From an uncultured bacterium (GTDB taxonomy: Bacteria; Cyanobacteriota; Vampirovibrionia; Gastranaerophilales; Gastranaerophilaceae), in assembly GCA_949300485.1 (NCBI GenBank), contig CASGEL010000010.1, positions 1 to 64,000 on the forward strand: a stretch of 64,000 nucleotides of DNA. The letters run 5' to 3'. Below the pieces are notes generated by a model. The model was not told the origin of the DNA. It searched no databases and saw nothing but the letters and a program-made list of their open reading frames with translations. Positions 44,978 through 53,754 of the stretch are shown here, piece after piece (positions within the stretch are counted from its first letter, which is position 1; each line of letters opens with the position of its first letter). The position numbers were made by a program, and so were the translations under genes.

Positions 44978-45457
44978 TTAATGACGAACACTCATTCTTT
45001 CTAATTTTCTAACAAATCTAACCAGTTTTGATTCCGTATCAGCAGTTATAGAATCCACCAATACAGTTTTACATCCAAGGCGCTTACCACATAATATATC
45101 AGTTAAAGGTCTATCTCCAACTATAATACAATCATTAATATTTATATTATATTTTTTTAGAAATTCTTTTACATATTTTGTCTCAGGTTTTGAAGCCTTG
45201 AATAAAAGAGGAAAATCAGAAATTTGTTTCACCTTATTAATATATTCCTCATTTTTATTATTTGATACAACGGCAATAAAAAAATCTTTTTGAACTTTAG
45301 CTAACCAATCAGTCATTTCTTTCGTATAGCATCCGGATTTTGAAGCCATAATTGTACTATCTAGATCAAACAATAAAGCCTTTATTCCTATCTTTTTTAA
45401 TTCATCTAAATCTATATCATATATACTTTTTAAATTATAATCAGGCCTAAGAAACAT
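44978..45457 (-). CDS. yqeG: HAD-superfamily phosphatase, YqeG type
   Basis: HAD-IIIA phosphatase of unknown substrate. The nucleophile motif is FDLDSTI, the Ser/Thr motif is VVSNN, the Lys lies in FKASKPETK, and the final acidic motif is VGDRPLTD. The 159 residues match YqeG-type proteins. Its start overlaps the end of the U32 gene by 11 bases, so it is in the same operon. Confidence 0.85.
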   Translation of the reverse strand: MFLRPDYNLKSIYDIDLDELKKIGIKALLFDLDSTIMASKSGCYTKEMTDWLAKVQKDFFIAVVSNNKNEEYINKVKQISDFPLLFKASKPETKYVKEFLKKYNININDCIIVGDRPLTDILCGKRLGCKTVLVDSITADTESKLVRFVRKLERMSVRH

Positions 45458-46721
45458 GCTCTTTCACTCCTATGGTTCTTGCCAGAGCAACTTCGTAATC
45501 TTCAGGTTCACTACTCAATTTTAAATACACATCGGCATTTGTATTTGCAACTTCAAGTTGATTACCTTTTTCATCTAATATTTCAATAACTTTTGTGACA
45601 AATTGCTCTTTTGGAGTAATAATTTCGACTTCATCATTTAACAAAACTTTATTTTTAATTTTTACAAAAAATATATTATCCGAACTGATAGATTCAAAAT
45701 TTATATCAGAATATTTTTTCTTACCTCGGAACTCAAAAAGAAAATCTGCCCCAGCTAAACCCTTTGATATATCATAACTATAGCTGTCAGACGGATTTTC
45801 GCCAAGGGCAAAACCTGTTGTATAACCTCTGTTTCCTACCTTTTTAAGCTCTATAAAATATTTTTCCATATCTGCATCATGATTTGCAATAATTTCATCA
45901 ATCGCATTACGATAAGCTTTTGCAACTGCAGATACATAATAAAGACTCTTCGTTCTGCCTTCAACCTTAAACGAATCAACACCTGCATCAATCATTTCTT
46001 TCAAATGTTTTACAAGGCATAAGTCTTTTGGACTCAAAATATGAGAACCTCGTTCATCCTGATTAATTTCATAATACTGCCCTGGACGTGTACTTTCAAC
46101 CAGTTTATAACTCCACCTGCAAGGCTGTGAACAATTACCATGATTTGCTTTTCTTTCCCCGTCAGTAAAATAATCACTCAGCAAACATCTGCCGGAAAAA
46201 GAAACACATTGAGAACCATGAACAAAACATTCTATTTCCATATCAGGAACCTGTTTTTTTATTTCCGCAATTTCAGGAATAGAAAGTTCCCTTGCCAAAA
46301 CTACCCTTTTTGCACCCATATCCTGCCAAAATTTCACACACTCATAATTTAAAATATTTGTCTGCGTACTAATATGAATATCTACATCAGGCATACATTT
46401 TTTCAAAAGACGAAGTATTCCAAAATCGCTGACTAATATAGCATCAGGATTTGCGTCTTTTATAATATCCATGCATTCTTCCAGATGTTTAATATCAGAA
46501 TTAAACGCAAAAATATTCAATGTCATATATGCTTTTGCTCCAAGCCGATGAGCTAGATCGATTGCATGCTTTAGATTTTCAAGTGTTATAATTTCACCTT
46601 TACGCATAGCCCTCAGACTAAAATCTACAACACCTAAGTATACAGCATCAGCTCCATACCTAACAGCATATTTTAACTTCTCTAAATTACCCGCAGGCAA
46701 TAATAATTCAACACGTCGCAT
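45447..46721 (-). CDS. Peptidase U32 family protein (RNA hydroxylation type)
   Basis: Family whose members TrhP and RlhA support hydroxylation of tRNA or 23S rRNA, although named peptidase. The N-terminus is RRVELLLPAGNLEKLKYAVRYG with GADAVYLG, the U32 signature ECFVHGSQCVSFSGRCLLSDY is at about 167-187, and the Cys-rich RKANHGNCSQPCRW follows. The 424 residues fit. There is no ribosome site: a TATTAT box lies 6 bases before the ATG. Confidence 0.85.
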   Translation of the reverse strand: MRRVELLLPAGNLEKLKYAVRYGADAVYLGVVDFSLRAMRKGEIITLENLKHAIDLAHRLGAKAYMTLNIFAFNSDIKHLEECMDIIKDANPDAILVSDFGILRLLKKCMPDVDIHISTQTNILNYECVKFWQDMGAKRVVLARELSIPEIAEIKKQVPDMEIECFVHGSQCVSFSGRCLLSDYFTDGERKANHGNCSQPCRWSYKLVESTRPGQYYEINQDERGSHILSPKDLCLVKHLKEMIDAGVDSFKVEGRTKSLYYVSAVAKAYRNAIDEIIANHDADMEKYFIELKKVGNRGYTTGFALGENPSDSYSYDISKGLAGADFLFEFRGKKKYSDINFESISSDNIFFVKIKNKVLLNDEVEIITPKEQFVTKVIEILDEKGNQLEVANTNADVYLKLSSEPEDYEVALARTIGVKEHVS

Positions 46722-46727
46722 AAATCA

Positions 46728-46756
46728 ATAATAAGCTAAACTAAATTAATAATCAA
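46728..46756 (-). promoter_or_regulatory. Promoter of the U32-yqeG operon, leaderless placement
   Basis: TTGATT (46756-46751), 17 bases, and TATTAT (46733-46728), 6 bases before the ATG at 46721. Confidence 0.6.
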
Positions 46757-46832
46757 CCGAATAGGTGATGTTGTTTTTGCGTAAATATAGAAAATAGAAT
46801 ATATAAGAAATGAGTTTAGTGGAGAAATTTAT

Positions 46833-46967
46833 ATGCGAACTATTAACAATGCAACCAGTACATTAAAAGAAATTTGGTCTTATCAGCATCCGGTTATGCA
46901 TACTTGGTTTGTATTTAGTGCTGCATCTTTAGGTTGCATGTTTACTTTACTATTTTTCGCATTTTAA
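46833..46967 (+). CDS. Small single-pass membrane protein, 44 residues
   Basis: The plus-strand ATG at 46833 has GGAG 8 bases upstream and opens 44 codons: MRTINNATSTLKEIWSYQHP, then VMHTWFVFSAASLG, then CMFTLLFFAF at the end. The second half is a membrane helix. It is flanked by a TAGAAT box upstream and a strong hairpin downstream (46996-47026). Function unknown. Small helical proteins of this type often tune a larger membrane partner, but no partner is shown. Confidence 0.6.
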   Translation: MRTINNATSTLKEIWSYQHPVMHTWFVFSAASLGCMFTLLFFAF

Positions 46968-46995
46968 ATAAAAAAATATTATATACAAAAACCCC

Positions 46996-47026
46996 AAAAC
47001 AAGAACTTTATTGAAGTTCTTGTTTT
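46996..47026. terminator. Bidirectional hairpin terminator overlapping the end of the MATE gene
   Basis: A perfect 13-bp stem (46996-47008 with 47014-47026) and 5-base loop are followed by T on both sides. It ends the small gene on the plus strand and covers the last codons of the MATE gene on the minus strand. Confidence 0.75.
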
Positions 47027-48333
47027 TGATAAGCATTAACATAATATCGTTTTAATTTAAATATCATAATAGAGCACAATATAACTGCAGAAACTACTAA
47101 ACCTAACCAGAACCCGACAAGATGGAGGTTGAATTTAAAAGCCAAAATATATCCTAAAGGTATTGAAAAACACCAATATGCAACAAAATTTGCGAATAAA
47201 ACAATATTTGTTTGTTTTATACCCTTACAAATACCTGCAAGAGCTATTTGCAATCCGTCAAATACCTGAAAAACAGACAAAATATACATAACAGGAATAG
47301 CAATTTTAAATAAATTATTATCAACAGTAAAAATACCCACAATAGGTCTTGGGAAGGTTGAAAATATTAGAGCACTACACATCATAAATATAACAGACAT
47401 AACCACGCCTACAAATGAATATTTTTTTAAATCTAAAATGTTATCCGCACCATTTGCAAACCCAACCTTGACTGCAATTGCATTTGATATTGCAAACGGC
47501 ACCATAAATGAAATAGTAGTCAAAGTACAAACCAAATTTTGTGCGGCAGCATATACCCCTGATACCCTTCCCATAATAATTGCAATACTGTTAAAAGCAA
47601 CAAATTCAACTAATACTGCCAATGAAATAGGTGCACCTATTTTTAATAAATTGGTATAATACCCTTTTTCATGATAATTTCTGAATGTCATATTCACATA
47701 ACAATATATTAATAATGTAATTCCCATAACATATCTAACTATCAAACTGGCTATAGCCAGACCTATAACTCCCAATGAAGGAATTGGGCCAAAACCGAAT
47801 ACTAAAACGATATTTAAAAATACATTTAAGAATACGCAAATCATAGTTACAACGTTAGGAAATATTACAATTTCAAAAGCTTGTAAAAATTCCTTCAAAC
47901 AAGCATGTAAGAATGCGCCAAAAGTACTCAATGCCGTTACCAACATATATTCTTGTATAGGTTTTACCAATTTGTCCTCAAAACCTATATATGGAATAAC
48001 CGGAATACACACCATTGTTAAAAGCATTGTAATTAATGCTAAAATCATTGCAAACCTAAGGGAAGGATAAAAATATTTTTTGATAGATTTTTTTTCTCCT
48101 CGATAATTGGACAACAAAGGAGAAATACCAGATACTAAACCATAACCAAAAGTAACAATACAATTAACAATAGATGTAGCAATACTTATAGCTGCAAAAG
48201 TATCAGTAGAATGACGCCCAGCAACAACGACATCTCCAACCCCGATCAAAATAAAACCAAGGTTTCCCATGATTATTGGGGCAGCAATAGTTAACAATTC
48301 TTTTACATAATATTTTATATCATGTTTGCACAT
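47008..48333 (-). CDS. MATE-family efflux transporter
   Basis: Cation-coupled multidrug and toxin exporter (12 membrane helices over 441 residues). The first segment TIAAPIIMGNLGFILIGVGD with VVVAGRHS and the second-half homologue GAPISLAVLVEFVAFNSIAI show the two-fold MATE arrangement. A -10 box sits 6 bases before the ATG without a ribosome site. Substrate cannot be inferred. Confidence 0.9.
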   Translation of the reverse strand: MCKHDIKYYVKELLTIAAPIIMGNLGFILIGVGDVVVAGRHSTDTFAAISIATSIVNCIVTFGYGLVSGISPLLSNYRGEKKSIKKYFYPSLRFAMILALITMLLTMVCIPVIPYIGFEDKLVKPIQEYMLVTALSTFGAFLHACLKEFLQAFEIVIFPNVVTMICVFLNVFLNIVLVFGFGPIPSLGVIGLAIASLIVRYVMGITLLIYCYVNMTFRNYHEKGYYTNLLKIGAPISLAVLVEFVAFNSIAIIMGRVSGVYAAAQNLVCTLTTISFMVPFAISNAIAVKVGFANGADNILDLKKYSFVGVVMSVIFMMCSALIFSTFPRPIVGIFTVDNNLFKIAIPVMYILSVFQVFDGLQIALAGICKGIKQTNIVLFANFVAYWCFSIPLGYILAFKFNLHLVGFWLGLVVSAVILCSIMIFKLKRYYVNAYQKQELQ

Positions 48334-48339
48334 AAAATA

Positions 48340-48348
48340 ATCATAACA
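48340..48348 (-). promoter_or_regulatory. Extended -10 promoter of the MATE gene, leaderless placement
   Basis: TG-T-TATGAT (48348-48340) lies 6 bases before the ATG at 48333. Confidence 0.55.
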
Positions 48349-48363
48349 TAAGGGAAATAAAAA

Positions 48364-48885
48364 CTAAACTTGCTGATGGTAATTTTTGGAATCATCTGCT
48401 CTCATGCTGATCACGCTACCTATAATAAAGCCGATTGCAGCACCCCATGTGAAATTTGTCCAACGAATTTTTTGCAAAGCTTTTGTAGATATCGGATCTG
48501 CCAAAGCTTCTGATTTTTTGAAATTTTTAAAATTCTCTAAAAATTTTTCTTTTAAATTCTTAACAATATCTGGATCAGTTAAAGATTTTTTCAATTCGCC
48601 TATTTTAGAATTAATCGAATCAACATTTTCTTCAACTCCCATTTGAGCCAAAAATAATTTATGTTCAGCTTTTAATTTTTTATTAGTAATTGCCAAAGCC
48701 ACCTCATCCAGCTTTTCAATATCAGATTTTGATTTACTCCTGACAATATCATATGAATTTCTAACAAACCGATCCCTAGTAATAGGCAAATAATAAGCAG
48801 TCATACCAGCTAAACCAAAAACTGCGCCGGCACCTATCGCATGAGCTTTTTCTCGCGGTGTAATAGAAGGTGTACTTATAGCCAT
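48364..48885 (-). CDS. Small two-helix membrane protein of unknown function
   Basis: 173 residues with a hydrophobic segment at about 16-34 (AIGAGAVFGLAGMTAYYLP) and a second at 147-165 (WGAAIGFIIGSVISM), separated by a charged helical middle (DIVRSKSKSDIEKLDEVALA). Both ends would face the same side. An AGGAG site precedes the ATG. No family recognised. The two-helix layout recalls the pair at 56027 and 56500. Confidence 0.6.
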   Translation of the reverse strand: MAISTPSITPREKAHAIGAGAVFGLAGMTAYYLPITRDRFVRNSYDIVRSKSKSDIEKLDEVALAITNKKLKAEHKLFLAQMGVEENVDSINSKIGELKKSLTDPDIVKNLKEKFLENFKNFKKSEALADPISTKALQKIRWTNFTWGAAIGFIIGSVISMRADDSKNYHQQV

Positions 48886-48988
48886 AATTTACTCCTGTTT
48901 TGTTATTTATTATTTGACATAAAACTCGTAAAAATTATTTTTTGCTATTAGAGATATTATATTAATAATATATTTTCTATTTCTAGCC

Positions 48989-49017
48989 TTGAGTGTATAT
49001 GAAAAATATGTTATAAT
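48989..49017 (+). promoter_or_regulatory. Promoter of the pseudopilin at 49050
   Basis: TTGAGT (48989-48994), 17 bases, TATAAT (49012-49017) with TGT extension. Its final 14 bases are identical to the end of the 31164 promoter. Confidence 0.7.
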
Positions 49018-49049
49018 TTTAAAAGAGGATAATTAAGGATTAAGTTTAT

Positions 49050-49760
49050 ATGATGAAAAAGTTTAAAGGCTTTACTTTGGGTGAAATATTAATTGCAATG
49101 TCGGTTGTAGGTGTAGTTGCGACATTAGTTCTACCACAGCTTGTTAATGGTCAAAAAGCAGCTCAAGGAAGAGCGCAATTTGATACGGCTTATTCATTGA
49201 TTGCAAAAGCTATTGCGGATATGGATGCTGATAACGTATCTATTTTACCGGCAAGCTACTCAGCGGCAGGCAATTTTTATACTAAATTAAAAGAATATTT
49301 TATTGTAACAATAGACTGTGGTAAATATGGCACAACAAATACTGATGTATGTTTCTCAACTATCAACAGAGATGAAAATTCAACATATAAAAGAATTGAT
49401 GGCTCAGAAATGACTGATGGGGAATTACAACTATATGACGATGGTGCATTCGTTTTAAACAACGGTATGCTAATTATGCTTGAAAACCCAGCAAATAATC
49501 CAAACGGATTATTAATATCTGTTGATACAAACGGGAAAAATAAACTTCCTAACAGATTAGGATACGATATCTTTACATTTGAGCTTACCAAAAACGGCCT
49601 TTTACCTTACGGAGCAGATGGAACAACTAAGAAACTATTCGGAGACAATCCCGAAAACTTCTGCAATAAAAATGGAAATGGTCAATACAATGGGATAACA
49701 TGCGCATATTATGCAACAACAAATAAAGATTACTTTGTTGATGTCTACAGCGGTCACTAA
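49050..49760 (+). CDS. Type IV pilin-like / pseudopilin protein
   Basis: Leader MMKKFKG, cleavage G/FTLGE (Gly at position 4 rather than Ser or Thr) and a hydrophobic helix to about residue 33. The globular part contains the shared loop DTNGKNKLPNRLGYDIFTF and Cys in TIDCGKY, DVCFS, FCNK and TCAYY. Length 236. It stands alone and ends in a hairpin at 49782. Its promoter is nearly a copy of that of the pseudopilin at 31223. Confidence 0.85.
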   Translation: MMKKFKGFTLGEILIAMSVVGVVATLVLPQLVNGQKAAQGRAQFDTAYSLIAKAIADMDADNVSILPASYSAAGNFYTKLKEYFIVTIDCGKYGTTNTDVCFSTINRDENSTYKRIDGSEMTDGELQLYDDGAFVLNNGMLIMLENPANNPNGLLISVDTNGKNKLPNRLGYDIFTFELTKNGLLPYGADGTTKKLFGDNPENFCNKNGNGQYNGITCAYYATTNKDYFVDVYSGH

Positions 49761-49781
49761 AAATTATTTATCATTAATACT

Positions 49782-49812
49782 AAAAAAGACCTCTTAAAAA
49801 GAGGTCTTTTTT
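49782..49812. terminator. Bidirectional hairpin terminator
   Basis: A 13-bp stem (49782-49794 with 49800-49812), A-run on the left and T-run on the right, between convergent pseudopilin and rplT genes. Confidence 0.8.
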
Positions 49813-49831
49813 ACATTTGTATTTTTAAAAA

Positions 49832-50176
49832 CTATTTTGAAATCGTTTCAAAAATAACATCAAACGCTTCAGGATCTTTAACCGCTAAATCAGCTAACAT
49901 TTTTCTGTTTACAACAACATTAGCTTTTTTACAAGCATTAACAAACCTTGAATAGCTCATACCACGTTGCCTTACAGCTGCATTAATTCTTACAATCCAT
50001 AATCTTCTCATATTACGTTTTGTAGTACGTCTATCTCTGTAAGCGTATTTTAAAGCTTTCATTACTGCAATATTAGCAACTTTGAAAATTCTGCTTCTTG
50101 CACCAATAAAGCCTTTAGCAAGTTTTAATATTTTTTTATGTCTTTTACATCCGACATTACCACGTTTAATTCTCAT
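49832..50176 (-). CDS. rplT: 50S ribosomal protein L20
   Basis: Binds 23S rRNA early in 50S assembly. The N-terminus [20 protein letters not shown] and the [20 protein letters not shown] and [20 protein letters not shown] segments are diagnostic; 114 residues. It follows rpmI by 11 bases with an AGGAG site. The usual infC is not upstream. Confidence 0.97.
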   Translation of the reverse strand: MRIKRGNVGCKRHKKILKLAKGFIGARSRIFKVANIAVMKALKYAYRDRRTTKRNMRRLWIVRINAAVRQRGMSYSRFVNACKKANVVVNRKMLADLAVKDPEAFDVIFETISK

Positions 50177-50187
50177 TTTTTATGCTC

Positions 50188-50397
50188 CTATCTTGAATAC
50201 TTCTTGTATGGTAACTCTTTAGATACCAATGCTACATGTGACTCAGAAACGCCAACCATCTTGAAAATTCTGCGTTTTCTTGATGATGACTTGTGTTGGA
50301 GCAAGTGGCCTATACCTGCTTGTCTTTTCATAATTTTACCAGTTGCAGTTACTTTGTAACGTTTTGCAGCTGATCTGTGTGTTTTCATTTTTGGCAT
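50188..50397 (-). CDS. rpmI: 50S ribosomal protein L35
   Basis: Small basic ribosomal protein: MPKMKTHRSAAKRYKVTATG, KIMKRQAGIGHLLQHKSSSR and a C-terminal LPYKKYSR. The 69 residues are typical. AAAGGAG precedes the ATG. A TATAAT box on the minus strand at 50438-50433 gives a leader of about 30 bases, too short for the long L20 autoregulatory leader known in Firmicutes. Confidence 0.95.
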   Translation of the reverse strand: MPKMKTHRSAAKRYKVTATGKIMKRQAGIGHLLQHKSSSRKRRIFKMVGVSESHVALVSKELPYKKYSR

Positions 50398-50432
50398 TTT
50401 CTTCTCCTTTTGTTTAAAGTAGTAACTAAAAA

Positions 50433-50438
50433 ATTATA
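50433..50438 (-). promoter_or_regulatory. -10 box of rpmI-rplT
   Basis: TATAAT on the minus strand, about 36 bases before the rpmI ATG. The -35 region is not clear. Confidence 0.4.
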
Positions 50439-50557
50439 GGCATACCAAAGCCCATAACTTTCGGCTGGAATAATCATATTATGAAAAATTTCAAATTACA
50501 AGCTATACTCTTTAAAGATATAAATATTTCTTAAAATTATTAAAAATAAAATATTAT

Positions 50558-51763
50558 CTAAATACTTATATTCAAATTTAACTGTTTAATTAATTCAGCA
50601 ATCATATAAAAAGAACCGCAAATTATATTTAAATACCTGTCATTAAAATTTATTTCAGTACTATCTGTCAACTCAACAGATGGAATCGGGCAAACTTCCT
50701 GTAAAACTTCAGCGGTACAAGAACTATTATGCTTAAAGTGATAAAAGTAAACTTCAGGCGTATAATTAGAATTAACATACTCAGAGAATAAAATATTTAC
50801 CATTTTGTTATAATCTTTATTTTTCAAACACCCGAATATAAACCTTTTTTTAGAATCAGGATAATATTTATCCAAACTTTGTTTTAATGAAGTTATCCCA
50901 TTTGGATTGTGTGCACCATCAATAATCAAGTTATAATCTTTAAAATATTGAAATCTGAACGGATGTTTAACATTTTCTAGTCCGATATCAATAATACTTT
51001 TTGGAATTTCCGGAAATACCGTTTCTATTGCTCCTAATGCAAGTGACAGATTTTCACGCTGATAAGTTCCTTTCAATGATAAATGGCTGCGGTCAACATT
51101 TTTAGAAATAACTATTAGCTTAGAAGAATTTGCATCAGCAACTTTTTTATAAATATCTAAATCCTCAGCTATTATACAAGGGCAGCCTTTTTTTATAATC
51201 CCAGCTTTTTCAAACGCAATTTTTTCAATAGTGTTACCTAAACGCTCAATATGATCCAAATCTACATGAGTTATCACAGAACAAAGATTCTGTTTTATAA
51301 CATTTGTAGCATCAAACCGTCCACCCAAGCCTGTTTCCAAAACTACAACATCAACATTATTATCATTAAAATACTTGAACATTACTGCTGTTAATATTTC
51401 AAATTCAGTTAAATCAATATTATTTTTATCTGCAAGTTCAGAAACTTCAAAAACATATCGAGAAAATTCTTCATCTGAAATAGGTACCCCATTTATCTGA
51501 ATTCTTTCCGTATATTTAAAAATATGCGGACTGGTGTATAAGCCTGTCTTTTTACCTGCAGCCAACAATATTGAAGATAATATAGCACAAACAGAACCTT
51601 TTCCGTTAGTTCCCGCAACGTGGATACAATTTAATTTATTCTGAGGATTTCCAAGTAAATCAAGTACTTTTGAAATTCTTTCCAAACCTAAAGATATATG
51701 GAATTTTCCAACAGAAGTTAATAATCCAACAGCATTTTCATATGATGAAGATATGATATTCAC
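50558..51763 (-). CDS. folC: Folylpolyglutamate synthase / dihydrofolate synthase
   Basis: Adds glutamate to folates and joins dihydropteroate to glutamate; Mur-ligase fold. The P-loop HVAGTNGKGSVCAILSSIL, KTGLYTSPHI, VLETGLGGRFDATN and FEKAGIIKKGCP and DGAHNPNG are typical. I choose GTG 51763, with GAGAGGA 5 bases upstream; a longer frame begins inside the intergenic hairpin. 401 residues. It follows accC after the hairpin at 51782. Confidence 0.92.
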   Translation of the reverse strand: MNIISSSYENAVGLLTSVGKFHISLGLERISKVLDLLGNPQNKLNCIHVAGTNGKGSVCAILSSILLAAGKKTGLYTSPHIFKYTERIQINGVPISDEEFSRYVFEVSELADKNNIDLTEFEILTAVMFKYFNDNNVDVVVLETGLGGRFDATNVIKQNLCSVITHVDLDHIERLGNTIEKIAFEKAGIIKKGCPCIIAEDLDIYKKVADANSSKLIVISKNVDRSHLSLKGTYQRENLSLALGAIETVFPEIPKSIIDIGLENVKHPFRFQYFKDYNLIIDGAHNPNGITSLKQSLDKYYPDSKKRFIFGCLKNKDYNKMVNILFSEYVNSNYTPEVYFYHFKHNSSCTAEVLQEVCPIPSVELTDSTEINFNDRYLNIICGSFYMIAELIKQLNLNISI

Positions 51764-51781
51764 AATAGTCCTCTCTATTAA

Positions 51782-51806
51782 AAGAGCTCTCAAGTTGAGA
51801 GCTCTT
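51782..51806 (-). terminator. Intergenic hairpin between accC and folC
   Basis: AAGAGCTCTC, a short loop and GAGAGCTCTT form a stable stem; the downstream T-run on the minus strand is short (TTTT). It may attenuate rather than fully stop transcription into folC. Confidence 0.5.
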
Positions 51807-51810
51807 ATTA

Positions 51811-53169
51811 CTAATTATCTTCTAACCCTTTTCTTTTATAAAAGTCTTCAATAAACCCTGTGTTGAAATTACCGCTCATAAAAACTTCATCTTCAATAAT
51901 AGCTTGATGGAACGGAATGGTTGTTTCAACACCCGTTACTACATATTCTTTTAATGCTCTGTACATTCTTCTGCGAGCTTCGTTTCTATCCCTGCCCCAA
52001 CATATTAATTTACCGATCATTGAATCATAATAAGGCGGAATAACATAATCCTGATAGACATGAGAATCAACTCTCACTCCAAAACCCCCAGGAGCAAGAT
52101 ATCCTGAAATAGTACCAGGATTAGGCATAAAACCTTTTGCCGGATTTTCTGCATTAATACGACATTCAATTGCATGTCCATAAAGCTTTATGTCCTCTTG
52201 AGTGTAACTAAGCTTTTGACCAGAAGCAACAAGAATTTGCTCTCTAACTAAATCAACTTGAGAAATCATTTCAGTAACACAGTGTTCAACCTGAATTCTT
52301 GTATTCATTTCCATAAAGTACCATTTACCGTCATGGTCAAGCAAAAATTCACATGTTCCGGCGCCTTCATAATTTATAGCTTTTGCAGCTCTTACTGCAG
52401 CAGCACCCATTTCTTGTCTTGTTTCTTCATCTATAGCAGGAGAAGGAGCTTCTTCCAATAATTTTTGATGACGTCTTTGAATAGAGCAATCTCTTTCACC
52501 CAAATGGACAACATTGCCAAAACTGTCACCTAAAATCTGAACTTCTATATGTCTAGGATTTTCAAGGTATTTTTCAGCATATACATCAGGATTTCCAAAG
52601 AAATTCTTAGCCTCAGTCTGACAAAGCTCCATATTAACTTTAACATCATCATCACTGCGACATATTCTCATACCTTTTCCACCGCCGCCTGCAGTCGCCT
52701 TTAAAATAATAGGATAGCCGACTTTATGGGCAAACTCCTGAACTTCCTCAACAGATTTCACGATTCCTGTACCTGGAGTAACAGGCACATTATTTTCTAT
52801 CATAGTTTTACGAGCAGTAGCTTTATCGCCCATTTTACGCATAGCATCAGCGCTAGGACCGATAAATTTTATACCTTGTTTTTCACAAATTTCAGCAAAA
52901 TCCGCACGTTCAGACATAAAACCATACCCCGGATGAATAGCATCAGCCCCAGCAACCATTGCCGCAGACATAATCGCAGGTATACTCAAATAACTCTCTG
53001 AACTTTTTGCAGGACCTATACAATAGGCTTCTGTTGCCAATCTTACATGCAAAGAATTAACATCGGCCTGAGAATATATTGCAACTGTAGGAATACCTAA
53101 TTCTCTGCAGGCTCTTATAATTCTTACTGCAATTTCGCCTCTGTTTGCGATTAATACTTTTCTAAACAT
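51811..53169 (-). CDS. accC: Biotin carboxylase subunit of acetyl-CoA carboxylase
   Basis: Carboxylates the biotin of AccB with bicarbonate and ATP in the first step of fatty-acid synthesis. The start is ATG 53169 (MFRKVLIANRGEIAVRIIRA), the usual N-terminus. The ATP-grasp motifs KATAGGGGKGMR, EKYLENPRHIEVQ, RDCSIQRRHQKLLEEAP, EMNTRIQVEH are complete. 452 residues. It follows accB with a perfect 30-base palindrome in the gap. Confidence 0.96.
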   Translation of the reverse strand: MFRKVLIANRGEIAVRIIRACRELGIPTVAIYSQADVNSLHVRLATEAYCIGPAKSSESYLSIPAIMSAAMVAGADAIHPGYGFMSERADFAEICEKQGIKFIGPSADAMRKMGDKATARKTMIENNVPVTPGTGIVKSVEEVQEFAHKVGYPIILKATAGGGGKGMRICRSDDDVKVNMELCQTEAKNFFGNPDVYAEKYLENPRHIEVQILGDSFGNVVHLGERDCSIQRRHQKLLEEAPSPAIDEETRQEMGAAAVRAAKAINYEGAGTCEFLLDHDGKWYFMEMNTRIQVEHCVTEMISQVDLVREQILVASGQKLSYTQEDIKLYGHAIECRINAENPAKGFMPNPGTISGYLAPGGFGVRVDSHVYQDYVIPPYYDSMIGKLICWGRDRNEARRRMYRALKEYVVTGVETTIPFHQAIIEDEVFMSGNFNTGFIEDFYKRKGLEDN

Positions 53170-53197
53170 TTTCCAATTATCCCTTATCATAATATTA

Positions 53198-53227
53198 GAA
53201 ATGAACAGTTTTAAAACTGTTCATTTC
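53198..53227 (-). promoter_or_regulatory. Perfect 30-base palindrome between accB and accC
   Basis: Two 15-base arms meet without spacer (53198-53212 and 53213-53227). No T-run follows on the minus strand. It could be an RNA-processing hairpin or a dyad operator. Confidence 0.45.
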
Positions 53228-53240
53228 TTAATTTTGTTAA

Positions 53241-53702
53241 TTATTCTTCTATATACATCAAAACTTGACCAAATTCAACAGGCTGTCCGTCTTCAACACA
53301 AATCTCAACAACTTTGCCTGAAATTTCTGACTCAATTTCATTCATCATCTTCATAGCCTCGACGATACAAACGACATCGCCTTTAGAAACTGTCTGTCCC
53401 ACAGAAACAAAAGCATCTGCATCAGGAGAAGGTGATTTATAAAAAGTTCCAACCATTGGAGATGTAATAGGTGTTCCTTTCTTAGCCTGAACAGGAGCTT
53501 CTGCAGAAGACGCTGAAGGAGCAGGAGCAGAAACCGCAGACTGCACAACTGGAGCACTAACTGGCTGAGATGTAACTGGAGCAACTACAATATCTTTTCT
53601 CAAAGTAATTGCCTGTTCGCCATCTTCTAATGAAATTTCAGTCAATCCTGTATCCGCAATAATTTTAGCTAACTTTTCTATATAATCTGTTTCAAATTTC
53701 AT
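53241..53702 (-). CDS. accB: Biotin carboxyl carrier protein of acetyl-CoA carboxylase
   Basis: Carries carboxybiotin between AccC and the carboxyltransferase. The 153 residues comprise an N-terminal helical part, a Pro/Ala/Ser-rich linker (42-75) and the biotinyl domain with EAMKMMNE, biotin on Lys118. A GGAAG site precedes the ATG. It sits in the classical efp-accB-accC order. Confidence 0.96.
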   Translation of the reverse strand: MKFETDYIEKLAKIIADTGLTEISLEDGEQAITLRKDIVVAPVTSQPVSAPVVQSAVSAPAPSASSAEAPVQAKKGTPITSPMVGTFYKSPSPDADAFVSVGQTVSKGDVVCIVEAMKMMNEIESEISGKVVEICVEDGQPVEFGQVLMYIEE

Positions 53703-53754
53703 AATTACTTCCTTTATTTACCGAATTAAAAATTATAAATTTATAAATTAAATA

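Noticed and set aside
50398-50557. L20-type autoregulatory leader before rpmI
   Set aside because: The predicted leader from the -10 box is only about 30 bases and I see no pseudoknot-like pairing.
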